Below, piece after piece: positions 49,281-59,769 of a stretch of 64,000 nucleotides of DNA; position 1 is the stretch's first letter; the number at the start of each line of letters is the position of its first letter. Where the stretch lies: the NCBI RefSeq assembly GCF_036320965.1, contig NC_092234.1:33942203-34006202 (forward strand). Reading direction: 5' to 3'. The notes under the pieces were generated by a model, which worked only from the letters and a program-made list of their open reading frames with translations, was not told the origin of the DNA and searched no databases. Origin of the DNA: Panulirus ornatus. Taxonomy: Eukaryota > Arthropoda > Malacostraca > Decapoda > Palinuridae. A program made the translations under genes and the position numbers.

Positions 49281-50774
49281 CGCTGTCTCCTGCATTTGCG
49301 AGGTAGCGCAAGGAAACAGACGAAAGAAATGGCCCAACCCACCCCCATACACATGTATATACATACGTCCACACACGCAAAATATACATACCTACACCGC
49401 TTTCCATGGTTTACCCCAGACGCTTCACATGCCTTGATTCAATCCACTGACAGCACGTCAACCCCGGTATACCACATCGCTCCAATTCACTCTATTCCTT
49501 GCCCTCCTTTCACCCTCCTGCATGTTCAGGCCCCGATCACACAAAATCTTTTTCACTCCATCTTTCCACCTCCAATTTGGTCTCCCTCTTCTCCTCGTTC
49601 CCTCCACCTCCGACACATATATCCTCTTGGTCAATCTTTCCTCACTCATTCTCTCCATGTGACCAAACCATTTCAAAACACCCTCTTCTGCTCTCTCAAC
49701 CACGCTCTTTTTATTTCCACACATCTCTCTTACCCTTACGTTACTTACTCGATCAAACCACCTCACACCACACATTGTCCTCAAACATCTCATTTCCAGC
49801 ACATCCATCCTCCTGCGCACAACTCTATCCATAGTCCACACCTTGCAACCATACAACATTGTTGGAACCACTATTCCTTCAAACATACCCATTTTTGCTT
49901 TCCGAGATAATGTTCTCGACTTCCACACATTCTTCAAGGCTCCCAGAATTTTCGCCCCCTCCCCCACCCTATGAAACACTTCCGCTTCCATGGTTCCATC
50001 TGCTGCCAGATCCACTCCCAGATATCTAAAACACTTCACTTCCTCCAGTTTTTCTCCATTCAAACTCACCTCCCAATTGACTTGACCCTCAACCCTACTG
50101 TACCTAATAACCTTGCTCTTATTCACATTTACTCTTAACTTTCTTCTTTCACACACTTTACCAAACTCAGTCACCAGCTTCTGCAGTTTCTCACATGAAT
50201 CAGCCACCAGCGCTGTATCATCAGCGAACAACAACTGACTCACTTCCCAAGCTCTCTCATCCCCAACAGACTTCATACTTGCCCCTCTTTCCAAAACTCT
50301 TGCATTCACCTCCCTAACAACCCCATCCATAAACAAATTAAACAACCATGGAGACATCACACACCCCTGCCGCAAACCTACATTCACTGAGAACCAATCA
50401 CTTTCCTCTCTTCCTACACGTACACATGCCTTACATCCTCGATAAAAACTTTTCACTGCTTCTAACAACTTGCCTCCCACACCATATATTCTTAATACCT
50501 TCCACAGAGCATCTCTATCAACTCTATCATATGCCTTCTCCAGATCCATAAATGCTACATACAAATCCATTTGCTTTTCTAAGTATTTCTCACATACATT
50601 CTTCAAAGCAAACACCTGATCCACACATCCTCTACCACTTCTGAAACCACACTGCTCTTCCCCAATCTGATGCTCTGTACATGCCTTCACCCTCTCAATC
50701 AATACCCTCCCATATACTTTGCCAGGAATACTCAATAAACTTATACCTCTGTAATTTGAGCACTCACTCTTATA
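49246..50774 (-). mobile_element. Young LINE-A copy nested in the older relative
   Basis: Tail (T run 49,246-49,278), short 3' UTR, and RT without a stop, 5'-truncated at KSECSNYRGISLL. Left flank CATGATCCATAT and right flank ATATACAATGAAAATCC rejoin to the sequence expected for the old element, sharing only ATAT, so the target-site duplication is short. Very similar to 42,663-43,990. Confidence 0.88.
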
Positions 50775-50861
50775 TACAATGAAAATCCTAACTAACCAAT
50801 CAACAACACATTCATCCACATTTTTCATAAATTCCACTGCAACACCATCCACTCCAGCCAC
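49458..50861 (-). pseudogene. 467-codon frame, chimera of old and young LINE-A
   Basis: Residues 1-30 (VAVEFMKNVDECVVDWLVRIFIVY) come from the old element. From KSECSNYRG on they come from the young copy. The junction happens to keep the frame. It contains LYVAFMDLEKAYDRVD (motif A), GLRQGCVMSPWLFNLFMDG, LLFADDTALVAD (motif C intact) and FRYLGVDLAADG, ending in NWSDVVYRG. The start codon is GTG, so there is no true initiation here. The RT domain lacks its N-terminal portion. One residue change (EAWAMD to KVWTMD) separates it from the copy at 42,663. Confidence 0.85.
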
Positions 50862-51704
50862 CTTGCCACATTTTCATCCTACAATTTGTAAGGCTTTCAT
50901 CACCTCTTTTTTCTTCACCAAACCACTCGGTGACTCTCTCACTTTGCATATCACCCTGACCCAAACACCCTACATCTGCCACCCCATCATTAAGGAGATT
51001 CAGCTGTCCTTCAAAATACTCACTCCATCTTCTCCTTACCTCATCATGACCTTTTACCACTTCTCCCTTTGCCTACTTCACCTATGTACTTATGTGTTCT
51101 ATTGTTTTTTGCACAATATTAACCTTCTTCCATAACATCTTAATTCTCCCTTAGGTTTACTGATACTCACTCACTCCAACTCTCATTTGCCTTCTTTTTC
51201 AACCCCTGCACCTTCCTCTTGACGTGCTGCTGCTTTCTCTTATGCATCTCCAAATCATTTGCATACCTTCCCTATAAGAACTGCCCAAACATCTCTCTTT
51301 TATTTTTCGTTAACAACTTTATTTCATCATACCTTCACTTGCTACCCTTTCTAATCTGCCTGCTTCCTGTCTCTCCCATGTTGTATTCATTTCTCACTCA
51401 TGCTATCACTGCTTCCCTAATTACCTCGCATTCCTCACCCACTCCCCTTGCTTCATTTACCCTTACATTTTGCCATTTTGCGCTCAGTCTCTCCTGGTTT
51501 TTCTTTGCAAGTGTTTTTTCCAAGCTCACTTACTTTCACCACTCTCTTCTCACCAATATTGATTCTTCTTTTCCTAAAACCTATACCAATCTTTACCTTT
51601 GCCTCCACAAGACAGTATTTAGACATTCCAACAGCTGCCTTTCTCAGCACATTTACACCCAAAAGTCTCTTTTACATGCCTGTTAATTAATATTTATTTA
51701 TTTA

Positions 51705-52031
51705 TTTTGCTTTGTCGCTGTCTCCCGCATTTGCGAGGTAGCACAAGGAAACAGACGAAAGAAATGGCCCAACCCACCCCCATACACAATGTATACACAC
51801 ACACGTCCACACACGCAAATATACAGACCTATACATCTCAATGTACACATATATATACATACACAGACACATACATATATACCCATGCACACAATTCACA
51901 CTGTCTGCCCCCATTCACTCCCATCGCCACCTCGCCACACATGGAATACCTTCCCCCTCCCCCCTCATGTGTGCGAGGTAGCACTAGGAAAAGACAACAA
52001 AGGCCCCATTCGTTCACACTCAGTCTCTAGC
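51705..52031 (-). mobile_element. LINE-A insertion consisting of the long 3' UTR only
   Basis: Minus strand from GACTGAGTGTGAACGAATGG to GGGAGACAGCGACAAAGCAA and a (AAAT)n tail (51,690-51,710). Flanks GTTAATTAAT and TAATGTAATAATGG rejoin into the old endonuclease reading frame, with a duplicated TAAT. Shows that 5' truncation can leave only about 330 bp. Confidence 0.85.
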
Positions 52032-52283
52032 TAATGTAATAATGGCTTCTAACCATCTTTCCCACTCATGTATGTAAACTTGTGTATGTCCCTCTTTTTT
52101 AAAGCAGGCATTGTAAGACACTGGACCTTTTTCAGTATGCAACTCCACAAGCTGTGCCCCATTTTGGTTCATTATACTGAATACCTCATTTACCCCAGTT
52201 ATACCCTCAACTACCGCATTGCTCACCTTCACATTCAAATATCCCATTACTGATGCAGTCTCTTGCATCAAAACTGATTTTTT

Positions 52284-53136
52284 AGTAGAATATTATATTG
52301 AAAGAAAATATTGAGTTTGTGGGTCGTTAGAAATGATAAATTTTGGTCTGGTATAAATTCAGTGTGGCAACTCTTTCAAGATAAGTAATTGTATATTTTC
52401 TTAACCCACTTTTTTTTTTTTTTTAGAGGAAATTGTTTTGTAAGCATCCATTTCTAAAAATTCAACGAAATGTTTAAGTCTGTTGATTTTTATATGTAAT
52501 GTTTTAGCGTAAGAAAAGAAACTTTATTTTTTAGATTTCAGTTTAAATCATAGATTTTTTTTTTACACACACCAACAAAAGGGCCTAAGTTAAACTCAGT
52601 ATGGAAAGCCTTGAACAAAAGTGTAATATTAGATAATCTGTATAGCTATAGGAAAGTTTCAGACGAAAATTATATTTTTGCATACATCATAATTTTTAGT
52701 TGCAAAAAAAATGAAAGCAAAATTGGGAAAAATGTAGAAAATGGGAATTTATCACCATTTCAAAAAACAGCATGGGAATTTTGAATATAGGAAATGGGCT
52801 GATGAAATAGACATTTTACATCAATAGCAGTTGCCTACAGTGTATAGGCTGAACTATGTTACATCCCTGTAGCATACCAGAGTAATTGGTGAGATCTTAC
52901 AATTGATCACATTGACATATCATCATGGAGGCTTCTAGAAGGAATATCACAAAGAACTGCCTGTACATACACTCGTACAGAAGCTATTAACTGTATTATA
53001 TGCACTGTCTTTGTATTGTATCCTTGTGCTCTGGATGGAGAGTTCATGAATTTTGTTATGTCTAGACATTAGATGTTGTCTTCTCAATCTAGCTTTGACT
53101 GTGGGTAGAATTATTAAATCTAGAAGTATCCTCTGT
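52284..53136. other. No gene recognised
   Basis: AT-rich, short frames only. Probably intron or intergenic. Confidence 0.4.
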
Positions 53137-53211
53137 TTGGAATGATACAGAAAAGATTCACAGGCCTCTGCACAAGGATGACATGCAAATCATGAAACGT
53201 TCTGCTTTTTT
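53137..53211 (+). pseudogene. U6 snRNA pseudogene
   Basis: TTGGAATGATACAGAAAAGA TT, then CTCTGCACAAGGATGACATG CAAAT and ATGAAACGTTCTGC followed by six T. This tracks U6 from the TTGGAACGATACAGAGAAGA region to the 3' T run, including the ACAGAGA-like box (ACAGAAA, altered) and CAAGGATGACACGCAAAT. Substitutions in conserved positions (ACAGAGA to ACAGAAA, GCATGGCCCC to ACAGGCCTC) argue against function. The 5' stem-loop is missing. Probably a retroposed copy. Confidence 0.8.
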
Positions 53212-53989
53212 GATTTCTACATGGATTTCAAGCATCTACTTTTGGCTTGACATTGTTTTTACAGAGAAGGCTGCTACCTTAGCCTTTCCACTTAGTCTTT
53301 CACTGGAGGAAATCAGTAAGATATCTTGTTTTACACCCTTCTTCCACCTTTGTCAAAGCTTATCTAAGTTTTTGTTGTTTTGGACATACCCTGTGGTCTT
53401 AGGGATTCCTCCTTCAGTAGATTTTTTTTTTTTTTTGAAGTTTCCTTATGACTCACAGTTGAAAGACTTTTTTTTTCTCTTCATCCTTGTTTATCTGTGC
53501 TCTCAGTCTTGTGGGACAAACTACAGAGAAGATAGATTTGGTATTTAAGAGCTGAAAAACTTTTCTCTCTTGGATGGTGTCCTGAGAGCAGTTTTTCCTG
53601 ATAGTTTCACACTTCCTGGCTACACCATCACTTTTTCAAAAATCTTTTTCTCTTAATGTATCTGGCTGCCTTGAATTGGTCCTGGTTATTTGTGAAATGT
53701 GTTGGTTTTTAATGGTTGGTAAAAGGCAGGTCTGTGATATTAACCTGATGGCAATTGTTAACTGGTCAACAGTTGTCCTGAAAGACAAGCTTTTGGTGAG
53801 GTTGCCACCGAGTCATTCACAAAGCAAGAGTATAGACTGCTGCCTTCTCATCAGACATAAAGGTAGACGGGGTTACCCAGTGTATTCACAAGGAAAGTAT
53901 ATCATGCTTGCAGGATACTGCCTTTGAAGGATAAGTTTTTCAACCTTCAAAACTTATATCTGTATTCTACCTGTTTATGTGTCTGACAC
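53212..53989. other. No gene recognised
   Basis: A 121-codon forward frame (53,183-53,548) covers the U6 copy and T-rich DNA and is hydrophobic only because of the T content. Confidence 0.4.
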
Positions 53990-54420
53990 CTGTTCTTTCT
54001 GGGAACTTTCATCAAGGTGGTTGCCACAGCAAAAGAGCTTCCTTTTATAGCTGTCCTTGTATGCCTCCTGTGCATACCCCATTCCACACATTCTTTCCTC
54101 ACTTCTCTCCTTCCAGTACTTTTCCACTCACATCACAAGTAGTCTTCCTCTCACACCAACCCCTTTAATTCGGCTATCATACACTATCCTTGTATACTCC
54201 TTGTCTTGTATTCTTTCCACATACCCAAACCACCTCAAAATATTATGTTTTACTTACTCTCCCACTCAACAATTCATTCCCTTTGCTTTCCCTGCCAAAA
54301 CAAATTTCTCATATACCCCATCATTAGTTTCTTCATTCCATCTAGTCCTATCATATACTCCTCTCAAATAACTCATTTTCACAGCTTGGATTTTTGACCT
54401 CTGTTACTCATCCTATTTCC
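53990..54420 (-). mobile_element. LINE-B 3' fragment
   Basis: Minus strand. GGAGGCATACAAGGACAGC, AGGTGGTTTGGGTATGTGG, GAAATTTGTTTTGGCAGGG and the 3' end GCAACCACCTTGATGAAAGT parallel 42,130-42,455 and 56,390-56,780. No intact frame. Confidence 0.75.
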
Positions 54421-54884
54421 ATGTTTCTCCCCATAATGCGTTATTCCCCATCTTATGGCCCTGTTCTTTCTGTAGTTCTGCCAGTGTATTTGGCTCACAG
54501 GCTCAAAATCCATAATGGACTCTTAATGTCTCCAATCAGGCAGTCTAAAGTTTATGAATTTCCATATTCCATCACTGGCAAGGGCATTGGTGCTCATTGA
54601 AATGAATTCTGCTTGCATTTCAAGGATTCTTCTATATTTTAGGGCACTGCTAAGTCAGTCACATAATTTGTTGAATTGCCAGGCATAGGACAGTGAATGG
54701 GACAAAACTGACTGACCTCTATGAACTTGTTTATAAGTAGCTTAAGTACTTCTGTGTAATCACAGTAGTATACAGTGCACATATTGGGGCAGGTAACAAG
54801 TAAGAATTTTTGGTGCAGTGAAAACTACACCAGAAGAAAAAGGCATGTGGTATATTGTTTGATAGGAATGTACCTGTGGAATTT

Positions 54885-56800
54885 CAGCAAAGGAAGAGGG
54901 AAGAATGTAGAATATGTAAGCAGAATGTTAAGAAAGAAAGGGAAAGAAAGAGTGAATGAAGATTTTGAAAGGAAGTTAAGGGAAAAGTTTTGGGATAAGA
55001 AACTGAATTGGAAGGTGAAAAAGGAAAGAGGTGGATGTAAGAGTAGAAATGTTAATGTGAGAAATAGGGAAGGGGAGTTGCTGAAATTAAAGGAGGTGAA
55101 AGGAAGATGGAAAGAGTATTTTGAAGAACTGATGAATGTGGGGAGAAGAGGAGGCAGCAGTTGTATGAAGTATGGGTATGGAGGATGGAAGGAAGAGGAT
55201 ATACATTCAAGGGCCTATAGCAAAAAGGAAGGTAAGGGCATTGATGAGGCCGAAGGTAGGAAAGACATGTGGAGGGGATGGAATTACAGCTGAAATACTG
55301 AAGTATGGAGGAGAAAGTGTGATACGGTGGGTGCATCTGATTTGTAATTTAGCATGGAAACAGAAGGTTGTGCCCAAGGATTGGGTGAGAGGATGTATAT
55401 AACAGTTGTAGGGGAATAAGTCTGTTAATTATACCAGGAAAAGTGTATGCATGAATGTTAATTGATAGAGTGATAAAGATGACTGGATGCAGAATAAGTT
55501 AAGAGCAAAGGGGGTTTTAGGAAAGGTAGGGGATGTGTGGATCAGATTTTTGTAGTAAAGATGACCATGGAAAAATATTTAGAAAAGGTAAGTTGTATGC
55601 AGCTTTTATGGATCAGGAGAAAGTGTATGACAGTTGATTGGAATGCTTCATGGGATGTGTTAAGGATATATGGTGTAGAGGGACAACTGTTGGATGGTGT
55701 GAAAGCCTTCTATAGAGGAGCAAATGCAGATGTGAGAGTGGATGTAGAGTTCAGTGAAAGTTTTGGGATAAATGTAGGTGTGAGGCAGGACTGTGTGATG
55801 TCATGGTGACTTTTTAATATATATATTTAGATGGAGTGATTAGAGATGTGAAAGCAAAACTAGGGAAAAGGGGTGCAGAGATGGAGTGTGGTGGTGAGAT
55901 ATGGTGGCTAGTGACATTCCTGTTTACAGATGATACTTTGCTGTTTGCTAAGAGTGAAGAGGAGTTGCAGAAGGTTGTGAATGTGTTTTATGATGTGTGT
56001 AAGTGTAGGCAGTTGAAAGTAAATGCAGGTAAAAGTAAAGTCATGGTGTTTGAAAGGAAACACAGTGAAAGTATAGATTTTGTAAAGCCATATAGAGTGA
56101 AAGAAGGAAGTGTACTAAATTGTGCTATGGATATGGGGGGAGAAAGACTGGAAGAAGTGAGAGGATTTAAGTATCTAGAAACTGTCTTGGGTAAGTGATA
56201 TGGAAGGAGAGATAAGAGAGAGAGTAGTACAGGGGCAAAGAGTCATTTGGCCCTTTAATAGAGTAATAAAGGGTAGAGGCATAAGTATGGAAGTGAAGAA
56301 AAGATTAAGGGACAGCATAGTCTTCTCAACCGTGACTGATGCAACCAAAACATGGATGTGGAATGAGTCACAGAGGTCAAGAACCCAGGCTGTGGAAATG
56401 AGCCTGTAGTGTGACTAGATGGAATGAAGAAAGAAATGAAGGGGTGTATGAGAGATGTGTTATGGCAGGGAATGCAAAAGGAATGAATTGTGGATAGGTA
56501 GATGGGGGAAATGTAATACTTTGAGGTGGGTTGGGCAAGTGGAAAGAATGCAATATTGGGAGTTTACAAGAAGAGTGTATGACATATCAGTTAAAGGGGT
56601 AGATGTGAGAGGAAGACCACTTGTGACATGGGCAAATAGGGTGGAGGAATACTGGAGGAAGAGAAATGGTGGAAGAATGTATGGAATGGTGTATGTGAGG
56701 GAGGCATGTAAGGACAGGGATAAGTGGAAGCCCTTTTGCTGTGACCACCCCTTGATAGGAGTTCCTGGAGGGGTTTAATGTTGTAGATATAGATAGATAG
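54885..56800 (+). pseudogene. LINE-B copy, RT domain, plus strand
   Basis: The best LINE-B copy. Linker NWKVKKERGGCKSRNVNVRN, then VGKTCGGDGITAEILKYGGE (55,262-55,320), MDQIFVVKMTMEKYLEK (55,537 on), WDVLRIYGVEGQLLDGVKAF, INVGVRQDCVMSW (stop), LFTDDTLLFAKSEEELQKVV (55,921-55,980; the FADD box is FTDD), KCRQLKVNAGKSKVMVFERK, FKYLETVLGK (stop), GISMEVKKRLRDSIVFS, and a C-terminal GRPLVTWANRVEEYWRKRNG. Stops at about 55,400, 55,808, 56,197 and 56,408. The 3' end carries a TAGATAGATAG tail. Most motifs remain readable, so it is younger than the copy at 45,977. Confidence 0.82.
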
Positions 56801-57289
56801 AACTGCAGCTGTAATGTTTAAAATTATTATACACATTAAGAGAAAACGACACAAGTTAAGCTATGATTTTTTTGATGTGTTTTCAGGTCCCTTGGGATCA
56901 TGAATACTCACAATGCAGTAAAATCCATAATTCAGCAACTGCTTTGATTTGAGACATTGGAGAGTATATCAAAGATTTTATCTTAGAGCATTTTTCAGTT
57001 TGTTGAGTAATTTTGCTTTTCCCTTCTCAGTAGCTCTCATTCTTTTCATATATATGGTTCTTGTACAGTATTGTAAATGGTTGGTAACTGCTTCAATGTG
57101 ATATTCTAAGAAACATATAGAATTCTTCACCAAAATGTTTCAGATTTTAGTAATGGGTCTTTGACACTTCAGTATGTTGGATGTAAGAGTGGTTGTGGTT
57201 GTATTTGTGTTACCTTGCTGTGAATGGAGGAAAGAGTATATAGTATACAATACAGATGTACAGGTAAATTGTATTATGAAATTAAGGTT
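56801..57289. other. No gene recognised
   Basis: AT-rich, short frames only. Possibly intron of the gene whose exon lies at 57,712. Confidence 0.4.
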
Positions 57290-57540
57290 TGTGGGCTTCT
57301 ATGGTGTAGTGGATAACATTGCTGACCATGAGCCATGCAAGGACCTATATTGGTTTGAATCCTGGGCATGATCATTGGCCAGCTACCAACCAATCTGTTC
57401 ATCCTCCCCTTGGGGGTAGTCAGTAAATGGGTACATAGCTTAGGCTGGTTTGTATGTGTATTATATATGAGATAGCTATGATTAGGGCATTCATGCCATG
57501 TCAGCTATCATAGAAATGTAGTGATAGTGATATGTAGACA
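57290..57540 (+). mobile_element. tRNA-derived SINE
   Basis: Head GGTGTAGTGGATAAC (A-box-like, 57,303-57,317), GCTGACCATGAGCCATGCAA, B box GGTTTGAATCC (57,352-57,362), then a body with CCCCTTGGGGGTAGTCAGTA and AATGGGTACATAGCT. This is the combination I know from crustacean SINEs. The tail fades into AT-rich DNA. A different subfamily from the one at 5,672. Confidence 0.75.
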
Positions 57541-57711
57541 TGAGTTCATTCTGTGTACAATGGTTAATTTTGTACAGTATATAGTGTATTTATTTATCAT
57601 TTTGTGTGTTTGATATTATAGTGTTTGCTGTCCCAAATGTTGCTGTTATACCCAGGTTTTGATATTCACGTTGTTCAAACCTTTAACAGTTTTGTATTTT
57701 TCTGTTGGCAG

Positions 57712-57792
57712 TGTGGTGGCTTAAGCCATGGGGACAAACAACCAGGATGTTGCATGTTACCTGGTTACTAAACACTCCGCATGGAAGGGCAA
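57712..57792 (+). CDS. Rme-8: First coding exon of an RME-8/DNAJC13-like gene
   Basis: Acceptor: T-rich tract and TTCTGTTGGCAG ending at 57,711. The exon has 16 bp of 5' UTR, an in-frame TAA at 57,722, then AGCCATGG and 21 codons: MGTNNQDVACYLVTKHSAWK G plus two bases (AA) before the donor GTAAGTG at 57,793. The family's N terminus carries DLACF.VTKHSWKGKYKR, and this exon matches it with one extra Ala. RME-8 is a large J-domain protein on endosomes that works with Hsc70 in endocytic recycling. Phase-2 intron. At least one noncoding exon must lie upstream. I found no second exon in the remaining 6 kb. The match is short but well placed. Confidence 0.65.
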
Positions 57793-59769
57793 GTAAGTGA
57801 TACATTATTCAGGAATTACTGATACCATACATGTTTTTAAATAGTTTTATGTCGTAGCAGAAATTGGTAAGTTGTATGATTTCCATGGTACAGCCATGTA
57901 TGTGGTCTTAGTTATGGAAAGTAAACTGTATTTGTATAAACTAAAGTGTTTTTATGTCTTAGGGTATTGTTATTCACCTTTTGCCCTATACTTGAGGATG
58001 TATTTAGATTTTCTCTGAAACTCAAAGTTCTTGATTGACTCCCTTCTAATGGGATTGTAGGTAGAACAGAAAGAAGAGATTTGTTATTATTATTGATATC
58101 CTGATACTGTACCCTTTATTGTAAACTTATGATTGCCCTGCTGAATTTGGATCTGTTCCAAAAGTGGCATACTGGTTGTTATAGATTTTCATTTGTAATT
58201 GGAGATACATAAGCAATGAAAGGGTTTTAATTGATCAACTCTAACCACTACTTTTTGCTTTTTGTATGTTTTATGTGTTTTTCAGTATTGTTTTCATGGT
58301 GTTTTCTACTTTTTTATGTTTTAGTGGTTTTCATTTGCTTTTTGTCATTATTTGTGTTTTAAGTTTTCTTTTAGATAATAAAGGAACATCTTTATTATTA
58401 AACATTTAACTGACTGGAGAGCTCTTGTATTTAGAATTTCCAGTATCTCTCTAAACAAAAGATGTTTGTGTGACCTCATCTGGCATGTTTCGGTTGTATT
58501 AACAATGATATCAACAATCTAAGATTTTGCCTTAATATGTGTGATATTGGTGAGTCAACACTTTTTTCATAAATCATAATCAGATATAAAAGTTTTTAGG
58601 TTAAAGTCTTCAGCAGGACCAGAGTTAGTGCAGCTAGTTAGTGGAACCAGAGCTAAAGCAATAGTCACCATATTGTATGAATAGCTCAACGTGGAACATT
58701 TTAAAGAAGCACAAGTTTCTGTTTCATTGTTGTTTGATTTATAGTTTATTATATTCCACTTTTATATTTGCTTAAAACTATTATTATTGTAGGTAGTTAT
58801 AGAAATACAATGCTTTAAAACATTAGTATAATGTCAAAAGTTTTCTATAAAAATATATTGAGGAAATGCTTGTAATTGGCATATTCTCATATCTGGCACT
58901 GCCTAGGTTTGTCAGATCCTGGACAATAAAACTTTTTGCCCAGAGTAATTAAGAGTTTTTGAAAGTTTTTCTCAGTGGTCTGTTGAACTAACATGAAATA
59001 CGTATCTTGATAAAATACCGGCCACTCTCATATTTGGTGAGGAGGTAGCTGCTTACAGTCAGCCTTGCAATTGACTTGATGGTATTTGCAGCTAATGCTT
59101 GTCCCCTAAGTCTTTCCTTTTCCAGCCACTAACCATTAGGCTAACATTGCCAACTTGCCTCTCACCAACTATTCGAAGCTTGCATGTTTCTTGGTTTTAG
59201 GTCACAATGGATGTGGTGGCCTTTACTGTACAGCCTTCTTTTATGGGTCAGTGACCATTCCTTTTGCTTTATTTGTTTTCTGTATGATAGCATTAGAATG
59301 TAGCATAAGTACCAAAAAAGTTTACTCAGCATCAGATCATGCTATAACATGACAACCATTTCCTTGTAAATAAGAGACTAGAAACGGAAGGAGAAAAATC
59401 ACAGTATACTCAAAACGTCATAGAAATGATATCCCAAATAATGCTCAAAACATTATCCAAATAGTGAAAATAATGTACATTACATACAGAAAAAGATAGA
59501 CAGGTATCACCCCCTTTGCTTCATCCACATTTCTCTGGGATTCAGGGATAGGATAGGTAAAGTTTTTTGTGTATTTCCTTTTAGATAACTATAAGTTCAT
59601 GCATTAGGTAAGAACCTCATGAAGAGAATCATATCGACAAAATGTAGGGAAAATACAGTTTACCACATCATTCATCAGAAAAATTATAGTATTTAACTGA
59701 ATACTGTCATTCAAATGCCCATTTTTTCACCCATATTTCCATTTTCTTAATACTTGACATATTTTAGTG
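57793..59769. other. Probable intron following the RME-8-like exon
   Basis: AT-rich, without a recognisable exon encoding a YKR(I/V)F continuation. A 65-codon frame at 59,155-59,352 has no recognised match. Confidence 0.4.

Larger units (their letters stand above)
47745..52283 (-). mobile_element. Old LINE-A relative, split by two younger insertions
   Basis: The minus-strand element has its 3' UTR at 47,745-47,935 and RT up to 49,245. It is interrupted by a young LINE-A copy (49,246-50,774), continues with linker and endonuclease C terminus (50,775-51,700), is interrupted by a 3'-UTR-only insertion (51,705-52,031), and ends in the endonuclease (52,032-52,283). Readable: DDTALVGYSRVTLQKLVIEF (48,712-48,650), KCFKYLRVKKAANETMEAEV, GMLGGIVVPTLLYGCKAWAI, NVLRKAAVGMSKYCLVEAKV (51,655-51,596; SDH changed to SKY), VMGYLNVKVSNAVVEGITGV (DLN changed to YLN). 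Catalytic changes and stops: dead copy. Confidence 0.85.
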
